8,264 nucleotides of DNA from Bacteroidales bacterium UBA2800 (GCA_002351925.1 DEHM01000002.1:1-8264), one strand, 5' to 3'; shown: positions 1 to 5,935, counted from the first letter of the stretch. Made by a program: numbers and translations. Notes: generated by a model from the letters alone, not told the origin.

Positions 1-17
1 CCAATAATTTTAGACAT
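1..17 (-). CDS. 5' end of a divergent gene, probably dnaK (partial)
   Basis: On the minus strand an ATG at 17-15 opens a frame that reads MSKII plus the first two bases of a Gly codon before leaving the window. Established knowledge: many bacterial DnaK chaperones begin M-S/G-K-I-I-G followed by IDLGTTNS, so Hsp70 is the best guess. Upstream of the ATG is a purine-rich AAAGAAAGGAAC stretch, and further up are promoter-like elements and an inverted repeat, which would suit a stress gene. Only five full codons are visible, so the identity is inference. The clean start next to a promoter-rich region makes the presence of a gene more certain than its name. Confidence 0.45.
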
Positions 18-53
18 AGTATAGTTCCTTTCTTTAGTTAATTTCGTTTTTGA

Positions 54-93
54 TAGGTTGTCCTAGGTAGAACTAGGTCGACCTAAGTCACCC
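54..93. repeat. Four-copy 10-bp imperfect direct repeat array
   Basis: Four decamers follow each other without gaps: TAGGTTGTCC (54-63), TAGGTAGAAC (64-73), TAGGTCGACC (74-83) and TAAGTCACCC (84-93), with TA beginning a fifth at 94. The consensus is about TAGGTnGACC. Positions 74-85 also form a perfect 12-bp palindrome, TAGGTCGACCTA, and 62-66 can pair with 73-77 (CCTAG/CTAGG, 6-nt loop). A 10-bp period places each copy on the same helix face, which suits cooperative protein binding. The array also lies in the probable 5' leader of the divergent minus-strand gene, so it could act as RNA structure. Function is unknown. Confidence 0.7.
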
Positions 94-98
94 TATAA

Positions 99-133
99 AT
101 GACAAATATTGTGCCACATGACAAAAACTGCCA
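99..133 (-). promoter_or_regulatory. Tandem TGGCA...TTTGTCAT units, candidate promoter of the divergent left gene
   Basis: On the minus strand two similar units lie in tandem: TGGCA (133-129), 3 nt, TTTGTCAT (125-118), then TGGCA (116-112), 5 nt, TTTGTCAT (106-99). The proximal one reads TGGCAC-N5-TTGT, close to the sigma-54 -24/-12 form TGGCAC-N5-TTGC but lacking the -12 C. It can also be read as a primary Bacteroidota promoter, with TTG at 134-132, 21 nt, and AATATTTG at 110-103, one mismatch from TAnnTTTG. Either reading starts RNA at roughly 90-98 and leaves a leader of about 75-80 nt before the ATG at 17. Which sigma factor is used cannot be settled from sequence alone. Confidence 0.45.
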
Positions 134-142
134 ATTTGGCAG
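128..142. promoter_or_regulatory. Perfect 15-bp inverted repeat, candidate operator
   Basis: CTGCCAATTTGGCAG has two perfect 7-bp arms (CTGCCAA/TTGGCAG) around a central T, as expected for a homodimeric regulator site. It sits between the two divergent promoters: directly upstream of the proximal TGGCAC element of the left gene, and 8 nt before the -33 TTTG of the rightward operon. A bound protein could therefore affect both directions. It has no following T-run, so it is not a terminator. The regulator is unknown. Confidence 0.55.
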
Positions 143-150
143 AAAACGGA

Positions 151-182
151 TTTGCGTATGTCAAAAAAAAGTCGTACCTTTG
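151..182 (+). promoter_or_regulatory. Bacteroidota-type primary promoter of the rightward operon
   Basis: TTTG at 151-154 and TACCTTTG at 175-182 match the -33 (TTTG) and -7 (TAnnTTTG) elements of the Bacteroidota housekeeping sigma factor, with a 20-nt spacer that includes an A8 run. Transcription should begin a few bases after 182, giving a leader of about 3-20 nt depending on whether ATG 192 or 207 is used. This rules out the ATG at 99, which lies upstream of the promoter. It is the strongest single clue to the organism's phylum. Confidence 0.8.
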
Positions 183-191
183 CAGCCGAAA

Positions 192-1514
192 ATGAATCAA
201 GACACAATGATACAGACTTTTTTCCTTCCCGGCCGTGTGTGCAGCACCGCGGCTGTGCGTGAGATAGCCGCCCAGGCGAGTGCACCGTACACGATGATTT
301 GCCTGAAACCCGATATCGAGTGGGTCTATCTGGGCCAAGAACGGATGATGCAAGTAATGGAGATGAGTGGCGCAACGATGGTGTATGCCGACCATTTCGC
401 CAAGATAGGCGAGAGCGTTACGGAGGCGCCCGTGATTGACTATCAGGCAGGTGCGTTGCGGGACGATTTCGACTTCGGAGCGGTGCTGCTTTGGGACACG
501 AAGAAGCTGAAGGCCATCGTGGCTGAGATGGATACGGAGTACGCCTACGCGGGACTGTATGACCTGCGGCTGAGGGCCGAGAAACCGGAGCATATTCCGG
601 AGTACCTCTATTATGAAGTAGAGACCGATACGCGTAAGTCGGGCGAGAAACTGTTCGACTATGTGGATCCGCGCAACCGGCAGGTGCAAGTGGAGATGGA
701 AGCGTGCGTGACGGCGCACCTGAAGCGTATTGGGGCGTACCTCGCGCCGGGCACATACAAGCCGCTACCCGAAGCAGGCGCGTATCCGGTGACAGCCAGT
801 GTGATTATCCCCTGTAAGAACCGCGCGCGGACGATAGCCGACGCCGTACAGAGTGCGCTCAACCAGAAAGTGCGTGCACCCTACTCCTTCAACGTCATCG
901 TAGTGGATGACAACTCCACCGACGGCACTGCGGAGAAGATTCAAGCGATACAGGACGACAAACTCGTGTATATCGCGCAGGACAAGACTTGGCACGCGAT
1001 AGGCGGCAACTGGAATGTGGCGATACACGACCCGCGTTGCGGCAAGTACGCTATTCAGTTGGACAGCGACGACACCTATTTCGACGAGACCACCGTGCAG
1101 CAGTTTATCGACGCGTTTGAGAGCGGCTCGTTTGGCATGGTCATCGGCACCTACCAACTGACGAATATGGCGGGCGAGATACTGCCTCCGGGCGTGATTG
1201 ACCACCGCGAGTGGACCGACGACAACGGCCGAAACAACGCCCTGCGTATCAACGGACTGGGTGCGCCGCGCGGGTTCTATGTGCCGCTGCTGCGCACGAT
1301 CAACTATCCCACGACGAAATACGGCGAGGACTATGCCGTAGGGCTCCGTATCAGCCGCGAGTGGCCTATCGGACGTATCTACAACGTGCTGTACAACTGC
1401 CGCCGCTGGGAGGACAACTCCGATGCCAACTGCGACATTGTGGCCATGAACCGCAACAACTGGTACAAAGACCGGCTGCGCACCTGGGAGCTGCAGGCGA
1501 GAATGAAGAAATAA
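192..1514 (+). CDS. GT2-family glycosyltransferase with an extra N-terminal GT-like domain
   Basis: This 440-residue protein should transfer a sugar from a nucleotide-sugar donor to an unknown acceptor in the cytoplasm. The second half is a clear GT-A fold: ASVIIPCKNR at about 202-211, VDDNSTDGT with D239/D240, the metal-binding QLDSDD with D291-D294, GED with E379/D380, and CRRWED at 403-408. Residues 1-170 look like a second, degenerate GT2-like unit (GATMVYADHF around D67, LRDDFDFG at 89-96) without the usual nucleotide-binding opening. No signal peptide or membrane segment is seen. The frame is open back to 99, but the promoter at 151-182 makes that start untenable. ATG 192 and ATG 207 are both plausible; 207 would give 435 residues. 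The stop is followed after 3 nt by the SpoIID gene in the same frame, so the two are surely co-transcribed. Donor and acceptor cannot be told. Confidence 0.85.
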   Translation: MNQDTMIQTFFLPGRVCSTAAVREIAAQASAPYTMICLKPDIEWVYLGQERMMQVMEMSGATMVYADHFAKIGESVTEAPVIDYQAGALRDDFDFGAVLLWDTKKLKAIVAEMDTEYAYAGLYDLRLRAEKPEHIPEYLYYEVETDTRKSGEKLFDYVDPRNRQVQVEMEACVTAHLKRIGAYLAPGTYKPLPEAGAYPVTASVIIPCKNRARTIADAVQSALNQKVRAPYSFNVIVVDDNSTDGTAEKIQAIQDDKLVYIAQDKTWHAIGGNWNVAIHDPRCGKYAIQLDSDDTYFDETTVQQFIDAFESGSFGMVIGTYQLTNMAGEILPPGVIDHREWTDDNGRNNALRINGLGAPRGFYVPLLRTINYPTTKYGEDYAVGLRISREWPIGRIYNVLYNCRRWEDNSDANCDIVAMNRNNWYKDRLRTWELQARMKK

Positions 1515-1517
1515 GCC

Positions 1518-2528
1518 GTGAACATCCGTGTCGGTATATTAACTGCGCCGTCTATCGCGTACGAGCGCCACGCACACACGTTCCTCTTGAAGAACGTGCG
1601 TATCGGTATCGGTTTCCATTGGGATAGGACCGAAGACCAGGAGTTTGCCGGTGAGCTCGAGATACGCAACAATGCCGATGGCACCCAGACTGCTATCAAC
1701 ACCATCGACCTGGAGGACTATCTCTGCTCGGTGATCTCGTCAGAGATGAACGCCAACAGTCCAATGGAACTGCTGAAGGCGCACGCGGTGATCAGCCGGA
1801 GTTGGGCGCTGCGGGCGATAGAGCATCCTAATCACGAGGGCTATGACGTGTGTGCCGACGACCATTGTCAGCGCTACGAGGGACTGCGCCGCATGAACGA
1901 GAGAGCCGTGGAGGCTGTGCGTGCTACGCGTGGGCAAGTGTTGCTCTACGGCGACGAGATATGCGACTGCCGCTACTACAAGTGTTGCGGCGGCAAGACG
2001 GAAGTGTGGCGCACGTGCTGGGAAGACAAGGATGTACCGTATATCCGGTCGGTCAGCTGCGACTGGTGCAAGCGTCCTTCGCCGCAAGTGCTGCGACTGG
2101 TGCTGAATGACTACGACCAGGAGACCAAGGATTTTCGGGACTGGCAGGTAACCTACACCGACGAAGAACTCAGCGACATCATTCGTACCAAGTCCGGTAT
2201 CGACTTCGGCGAAATCATCGATCTCATTCCCCTTCATCGCGGCGAGAGCGGACGCATTGACAGTCTCAAGATCGTCGGAACAAAACACACCGAAGTCATC
2301 GGCAAGGAACTCAAAATCCGCTTGTGGCTCAGCCGCAGTTGCCTGTACAGCAGTTGGTTTGAGGTGCAGCACGAGGAGGGCGTATGGACCTTGCGCGGCC
2401 ACGGATGGGGACATGGAGCAGGCCTTTGTCAGATAGGGGCTGCCGTGATGGCGAGCGAAGGCAAACGGTACGAAGAGATACTGAGTTACTACTATGCAGG
2501 CACAAGACTTAGCACTCCAGCGCAATAG
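1518..2528 (+). CDS. SpoIID/LytB-domain protein without a signal peptide
   Basis: This 336-residue protein carries the SpoIID fold, known from Firmicutes SpoIID as a peptidoglycan lytic transglycosylase. The hallmarks are in order: DLEDYL then SSEM with the candidate catalytic Glu E76; LLKAHAVISRSWAL; DVCADDHCQRY with C112 and C117, the pair linked to metal binding in SpoIID; a CCGG motif at 156-159; and the C-terminal GHGWGHGAGLCQIGA beginning at 294. The start must be GTG 1518, because an in-frame TAA lies one codon upstream and no Met follows before the domain. The N-terminus (MNIRVGILTAP) has no signal peptide or lipobox, so the product seems cytoplasmic, which is odd for a wall hydrolase. 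Twelve cysteines also fit a reducing compartment. It lies 3 nt after the GT2 gene and overlaps the methyltransferase gene by 35 nt. Sporulation is not implied; related genes occur in non-sporulating Bacteroidales. The substrate is unknown. Confidence 0.87.
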   Translation: MNIRVGILTAPSIAYERHAHTFLLKNVRIGIGFHWDRTEDQEFAGELEIRNNADGTQTAINTIDLEDYLCSVISSEMNANSPMELLKAHAVISRSWALRAIEHPNHEGYDVCADDHCQRYEGLRRMNERAVEAVRATRGQVLLYGDEICDCRYYKCCGGKTEVWRTCWEDKDVPYIRSVSCDWCKRPSPQVLRLVLNDYDQETKDFRDWQVTYTDEELSDIIRTKSGIDFGEIIDLIPLHRGESGRIDSLKIVGTKHTEVIGKELKIRLWLSRSCLYSSWFEVQHEEGVWTLRGHGWGHGAGLCQIGAAVMASEGKRYEEILSYYYAGTRLSTPAQ

Positions 2529-3606
2529 ATACAAGCACCTGACGGACGACGAATGGCGTTGGCTGTTGCAACAGGTGGACGGCCGTGAACGGACAACGGA
2601 GAAGTTGCCCACTTTTGCGGCGACGGACGACTGGTGGTACCCCGTGCGGCTCAGTTGCGAGCAATGCAGCAGCGAAGCCACCGCACGCTATAAGGCGACG
2701 CTGGTGAGCGGCGGGCGCATGGCGGACCTGACCGGCGGCTACGGCGTGGACACCTATTTTCTGAGCCAAGCGTTCGCTCACACCGACTACGTGGAGCAAG
2801 ATGCCGAGCTGTGCCGTATCGCCGCACACAACTTCTCTATCCTGGCAAACGACGACAGCCGCACGGTGGAGGTGCACCACACGACGGCCGAAACGTTTCT
2901 GCAAACGGCAGGGCAATATGACCTCATCTTCTTGGACCCGGCCCGTCGGGACAGTCATGGCGGTAAGGTCTTCCGTCTGGAAGACTGCACGCCCAATGTC
3001 GTGGCACTGCTGCCTACGCTCCTCTCGCACGGCCGACGCCTGCTGCTCAAACTCTCCCCCATGCTCGATCTCACGCAAGCCGTATCGGCACTGTCAGAAA
3101 CCACGTGGGACAGCTATGTGGTGGCCCTCAAGAACGAGGTGAAAGAAGTGCTGCTGCTCAGCGGAGGCACGGGACAGATCACCGCTATCGACTTGGCCCG
3201 CAAGGACCAGGCTTTCGTCTTCACCCGCGAAGAAGAATCCAACAGCGAAGCGGTCTTACAGCAGAGCGGTCTGTCAGGCGGAGCCGGTCTATACCTCTAC
3301 GAGCCGAATGCGGCTATCCTGAAAGCCGGTGCGTACAAGTTGGTCGCACAGCGATACGGGCTAACCAAACTGGACGTCAATACCCATCTTTATAGTTCCG
3401 ACATCTTGCTGGAGAACTTCCCCGGTCGCGTCTGGCGCATTACCGAGCAACAGGCTGTTCAGCAGGCTAATGTGCTGTGTCGCAACTATCCCATGACGCC
3501 GGAACAGGTCAAGAAAAAACTGCACCTCCGCGACGGAGGCACAGCTTTTGTCATAGGGTGCCGCATAGCCGGCCGGCCTACTCTGCTTTGGGCGGAACGT
3601 TGCTGA
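2494..3606 (+). CDS. Class I SAM-dependent methyltransferase with THUMP-like C-terminus
   Basis: A 370-residue Rossmann-fold methyltransferase. Motif I is MADLTGGYGVDT at 76-87, the acidic end of strand 2 is VEQD near 95-98, and the active-site loop is LDPARRD with D148-P149. An N-terminal helical region of about 70 residues precedes the SAM domain. The C-terminal third, from about 290 (YLYEPNAAILKAG, then HLYSSD) to the end, resembles the THUMP-like domain found in Bacteroidota methyltransferases. THUMP-related domains usually bind RNA, so tRNA or rRNA is the likely target, but the exact base is not evident. ATG 2494 is the only reasonable start because the next Met is within motif I. The start overlaps the SpoIID gene by 35 nt in another frame, suggesting translational coupling. 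The last 29 nt overlap lplA on the opposite strand. Confidence 0.85.
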   Translation: MQAQDLALQRNRYKHLTDDEWRWLLQQVDGRERTTEKLPTFAATDDWWYPVRLSCEQCSSEATARYKATLVSGGRMADLTGGYGVDTYFLSQAFAHTDYVEQDAELCRIAAHNFSILANDDSRTVEVHHTTAETFLQTAGQYDLIFLDPARRDSHGGKVFRLEDCTPNVVALLPTLLSHGRRLLLKLSPMLDLTQAVSALSETTWDSYVVALKNEVKEVLLLSGGTGQITAIDLARKDQAFVFTREEESNSEAVLQQSGLSGGAGLYLYEPNAAILKAGAYKLVAQRYGLTKLDVNTHLYSSDILLENFPGRVWRITEQQAVQQANVLCRNYPMTPEQVKKKLHLRDGGTAFVIGCRIAGRPTLLWAERC

Positions 3607-4228
3607 CCGCCTCTTCTATATACGCACGCAGGGCGTGTATATCCCGGAAGACATTTGTTATCTCGCGTAGGTTCGCTACACGTTGGCGCACCGACGCCAC
3701 CGCGTGTTTAGCCAGTTTGGCGGCAGTAGGGGTGATAGCTTGCTGCAGGTCATCCAGGTTGACATCGTAGAGCATCGTACCATGGACGATGGTGCCGGTA
3801 GGACAGGTGTAGCACGCCCAGCCGGACACTTTGCGGCCCTCAACAAGGATGTCGTTATGGTCGGTCGTCACGGCCGGTAGGCCTTTGGCCTGCAGGGCAC
3901 GGGCGACGAGCGTCAAGAAGTCACGGAAGACCTGCTCGCTGCGGGTGTCCGGCGTGACGAAGGAGATCATCAGGTTACCCCTATCGGCATAGACACATCC
4001 TCCCCCACTCTTGCGCTGTACCACATCGATGCCGTGCTCGCGGCAGTAGGCCTCGTTGACCTCCACCTCGGCCGACTGATGGTGGCCGTAGATCACCGTA
4101 GGCGACACTATCCACGTAAAGAGCGTCGTTTCCGCAACGCTCTTCACCATCTCTTGCTCCTTAGCGAGATACTCCGCCAACGAGAGACCTTCTGCAAATC
4201 GTTTAATCGTCAATCGTTCAATCGTCAA
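3578..4228 (-). CDS. lplA: Lipoate-protein ligase A (short form)
   Basis: The 216-residue product belongs to the BPL/LplA/LipB family, which activates lipoate with ATP and attaches it to a lysine of lipoyl domains in 2-oxoacid dehydrogenases or GcvH. Motifs seen: QRKSGGGCVYADRGN at 71-85 (the usual RRxSGGGAVYHDxGN), NDILVEGRKVSG at 125-136 with the lipoyl-AMP-binding lysine K133, IVHGTMLYDVN at 147-157, and SVRQRVANL at 179-187. It lacks the separate C-terminal domain of the 337-residue E. coli enzyme, so a partner domain or a transferase-only role is possible. The start is TTG 4228-4226: an in-frame TAA lies directly upstream, and Met27 would remove conserved N-terminal sequence. The TTG overlaps the guanine deaminase stop as TTGA, which favours reinitiation. 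The first ten residues (MTIERLTIKR) are encoded by a 15-bp tandem repeat. Confidence 0.85.
   Translation of the reverse strand: MTIERLTIKRFAEGLSLAEYLAKEQEMVKSVAETTLFTWIVSPTVIYGHHQSAEVEVNEAYCREHGIDVVQRKSGGGCVYADRGNLMISFVTPDTRSEQVFRDFLTLVARALQAKGLPAVTTDHNDILVEGRKVSGWACYTCPTGTIVHGTMLYDVNLDDLQQAITPTAAKLAKHAVASVRQRVANLREITNVFRDIHALRAYIEEAVSNVPPKAE
4199..4228. repeat. Two-copy 15-bp tandem repeat at the guaD/lplA junction
   Basis: TCGTTTAATCGTCAA (4199-4213) and TCGTTCAATCGTCAA (4214-4228) differ at one base. Each copy divides into an 8+7 pattern of TCGTTNAA and TCGTCAA. On the minus strand the repeat contains the last two stop bases of the deaminase gene, the TTG start of lplA, and the two pentapeptides MTIER and LTIKR. 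It shares the 9-mer GTCAATCGT (4209-4217) with the heptamer repeat in alaS (7010-7018). Its composition resembles intergenic simple repeats rather than conserved protein sequence. Confidence 0.75.
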
Positions 4229-5505
4229 TTAAAACATGGCTCCGTCAGCTCCACGCCGCGGCAGAAACGACGTTTGATGTCGCGGTCGTCGCCCAGGTAG
4301 ATATAGCGTTCCAGACGCTGCTCGAGGGTGTAGTTGTCGTAGTTGAGGTACGAGTCATCCACCAGCAGGGCGTCAAACTCATAGCCCGGCTCGAAGGAGC
4401 CCACCTTACCGAAGAATGCGCCGCCGCCTTTGGTAGCCAGGTAGAAGACCTCACTCAGGCTCAAGAACTGCATCTCGCCTTTAGTCTGGGCGTAGTTGAG
4501 TTTGCTTACCTGGATGGCGTACTGCATCACGCGCAGCATCGACATATGGTGTCCGGCCGACACGTCGGTGCCGAGCGCCACGTTGATACCCGCATTGAGG
4601 AACTTACGGATAGGCGCCATACCCGACGAGAGGTTGCTGTTCGACATCGGACAGTGTACCACATAGACGCCGTTGCGCTTCATCATCTCCATCTCCTCGC
4701 CGTCGGTGTAGCAGCAATGTGCCATCAGCGTCGGCGTCTGACCGAAGAGTCCGTATTTGTTGTACGCATCGCCGTAGCAGGTGGTGTCCGGTTCCAGTTG
4801 CTTCACCCACTCTATCTCCGAGCGGTTCTCACTCAGGTGCGATTGTACCGGCAGACCGGTCTCTTTGGCGTATTCGCCGAGTGCAGTCAGCATCTTGTCC
4901 GAACACGAGGGCACAAAACGTGGCGTGATAATCGGCGTCACAAGGCCGTTACCGTGCTCGTCCAGGTGGGCCTTAAGCATCTTCATGCCGGCCATTACTT
5001 CGTCCGTGGTGTTCTGCAGCGTGTCGGGACTGTTGCGGTTCATGCCTACCAGACCGACCATGGCGCCCATGCCGGCTTGGATAAACAGGTCGGCCAGGAT
5101 ACGGGTAGCCTCCGGATGGATGGTCGCGAACACGGCGCTACGCATCGTACCTTGCATCCAGAGCTCGTGCACAAAACGGCGGTATAGCCTGCGCGCGTAC
5201 TCCGGGTCGGCATACTTGGTCTCCTCGGGGAAGGTGTAGGTGTTGAGCCACGGCAGCAACTCGAGGTCGAGCGCCAGACCCATGTTACGATACTGCGGAG
5301 CGTGTACGTGCAGGTCGTTGAATGCCGGGATAAGCAGCTTATCGCCGAAATCCATCACTTGACGTCGCCAGTCCATGTTCTCAGGCAACTCTTTGTAGAT
5401 ACCTTCCACCAGGCCATTCGACTTCACGACCACATAGCCGTGAGGGATGATCTCCAGCTTGCCCGGAGTCGGCGTGTGGATAATGTTCGCTTTGTAGATT
5501 TTCAT
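4225..5505 (-). CDS. guaD: Guanine deaminase (amidohydrolase superfamily)
   Basis: A 426-residue metal-dependent amidohydrolase predicted to turn guanine into xanthine and ammonia in the cytosol, feeding purine salvage or catabolism. The metal site is complete: H66 and H68 in NDLHVHAPQY, H223 in QSHLSEN with the likely catalytic E226, H263 in MAHCCYT, and D314 in LGTDVSAGHH. The segment HAPQYRNMGLALDLELLPWL with TFPEE, and the later TPRFVPSCS, are features of guanine deaminases rather than of cytosine deaminase or general TRZ/ATZ hydrolases. The N-terminal beta region (1-60) is normal and total length is close to the usual 430-450. It starts at ATG 5505, 4 nt after the gtrA stop, and ends in a TTGA overlap with lplA, so it lies mid-operon. 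Its C-terminal Asn codon and stop abut a tandem repeat. Substrate choice is by motif only. Confidence 0.87.
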   Translation of the reverse strand: MKIYKANIIHTPTPGKLEIIPHGYVVVKSNGLVEGIYKELPENMDWRRQVMDFGDKLLIPAFNDLHVHAPQYRNMGLALDLELLPWLNTYTFPEETKYADPEYARRLYRRFVHELWMQGTMRSAVFATIHPEATRILADLFIQAGMGAMVGLVGMNRNSPDTLQNTTDEVMAGMKMLKAHLDEHGNGLVTPIITPRFVPSCSDKMLTALGEYAKETGLPVQSHLSENRSEIEWVKQLEPDTTCYGDAYNKYGLFGQTPTLMAHCCYTDGEEMEMMKRNGVYVVHCPMSNSNLSSGMAPIRKFLNAGINVALGTDVSAGHHMSMLRVMQYAIQVSKLNYAQTKGEMQFLSLSEVFYLATKGGGAFFGKVGSFEPGYEFDALLVDDSYLNYDNYTLEQRLERYIYLGDDRDIKRRFCRGVELTEPCFN

Positions 5506-5509
5506 GACT

Positions 5510-5935
5510 TTATTCTTTCGGTTTTGTAAAAAACAGTAAACAAATCAGGTAGTTGATACAGCCGGCAATGAAGATTACCAGCAGGCTGATGAGGTCATCA
5601 CGCCAGTTGCTCAGGTGCTCCAGCATGAACGGCAGCAGCGCAAACTGGATGACCAGGTTCACGGCACGCGCCAAGAGGAAACCACCGGCGTTCTTCCACG
5701 ACGGACGGGTACCGAAGGTGTACCAGTTGGAGAAGAAATAGTTAGGAATCATCTCGCATACAAAGCCTATTCCGAAGGCGATGTAGTACAGGGCAAGACC
5801 TTTCTCCGGGTAGCCCATCAGGTACAGCGCAGCCATGAAGAACCATGTCTGCACCAACGAGCCGCTAAAGCCGACAACCATAAATCGCACGGCGCTGCGG
5901 ATCTTCTCCGAGAGATATGAGGTAGGTAGTTTCAC
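5510..5935 (-). CDS. GtrA-family small membrane protein
   Basis: A 141-residue integral membrane protein with four hydrophobic segments at about 18-41, 47-66, 84-105 and 115-136, matching the GtrA fold. The conserved PNYFFSNWYTF stretch (64-74, with N65 and N70) corresponds to the family's N-F-x-x-N-R-x-W-T-F signature. GtrA proteins are linked to moving polyprenyl-phosphate-linked sugars across the inner membrane for surface glycan decoration, usually alongside a glycosyltransferase. None is in this operon, so the partner must be elsewhere; the GT2 gene in the opposite operon is a weak candidate. The start is GTG 5935, fused to the alaS stop as GTGA. Met19 lies inside the first membrane segment and is less likely. 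It is 4 nt upstream of the deaminase gene. Confidence 0.85.
   Translation of the reverse strand: MKLPTSYLSEKIRSAVRFMVVGFSGSLVQTWFFMAALYLMGYPEKGLALYYIAFGIGFVCEMIPNYFFSNWYTFGTRPSWKNAGGFLLARAVNLVIQFALLPFMLEHLSNWRDDLISLLVIFIAGCINYLICLLFFTKPKE

Noticed and set aside
54..142. CRISPR array or attachment site in the intergenic region
   Set aside because: Repeats are 10 bp without spacers, and no cas, integrase or tRNA gene is nearby.
99..191. N-terminal extension of the GT2 gene from the ATG at 99
   Set aside because: The Bacteroidota promoter at 151-182 and the inverted repeat at 128-142 lie inside this stretch, and the encoded peptide does not look like the family.
1518..2528. SpoIID as a sign that the organism forms endospores
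   Set aside because: The domain is widespread as SpoIID/LytB in non-sporulating bacteria, and promoter type and gene content point to Bacteroidota.
1740..2681. A 313-codon minus-strand open frame opposite the SpoIID and methyltransferase genes
   Set aside because: It crosses two genuine genes with clear motifs and shows no motif of its own.
3568..3577. GC palindrome GCCGGCCGGC in the methyltransferase 3' end
   Set aside because: A single 10-bp palindrome in GC-rich coding sequence is expected by chance and has no supporting context.
3591..3611. Hairpin GGCGG/CCGCC around the methyltransferase stop as a terminator
   Set aside because: Only 5 bp of stem with an 11-nt loop and no real T-run; too weak to call.
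4546..5187. A 213-codon plus-strand open frame opposite guanine deaminase
   Set aside because: Antisense shadow of conserved active-site sequence, with no family resemblance.
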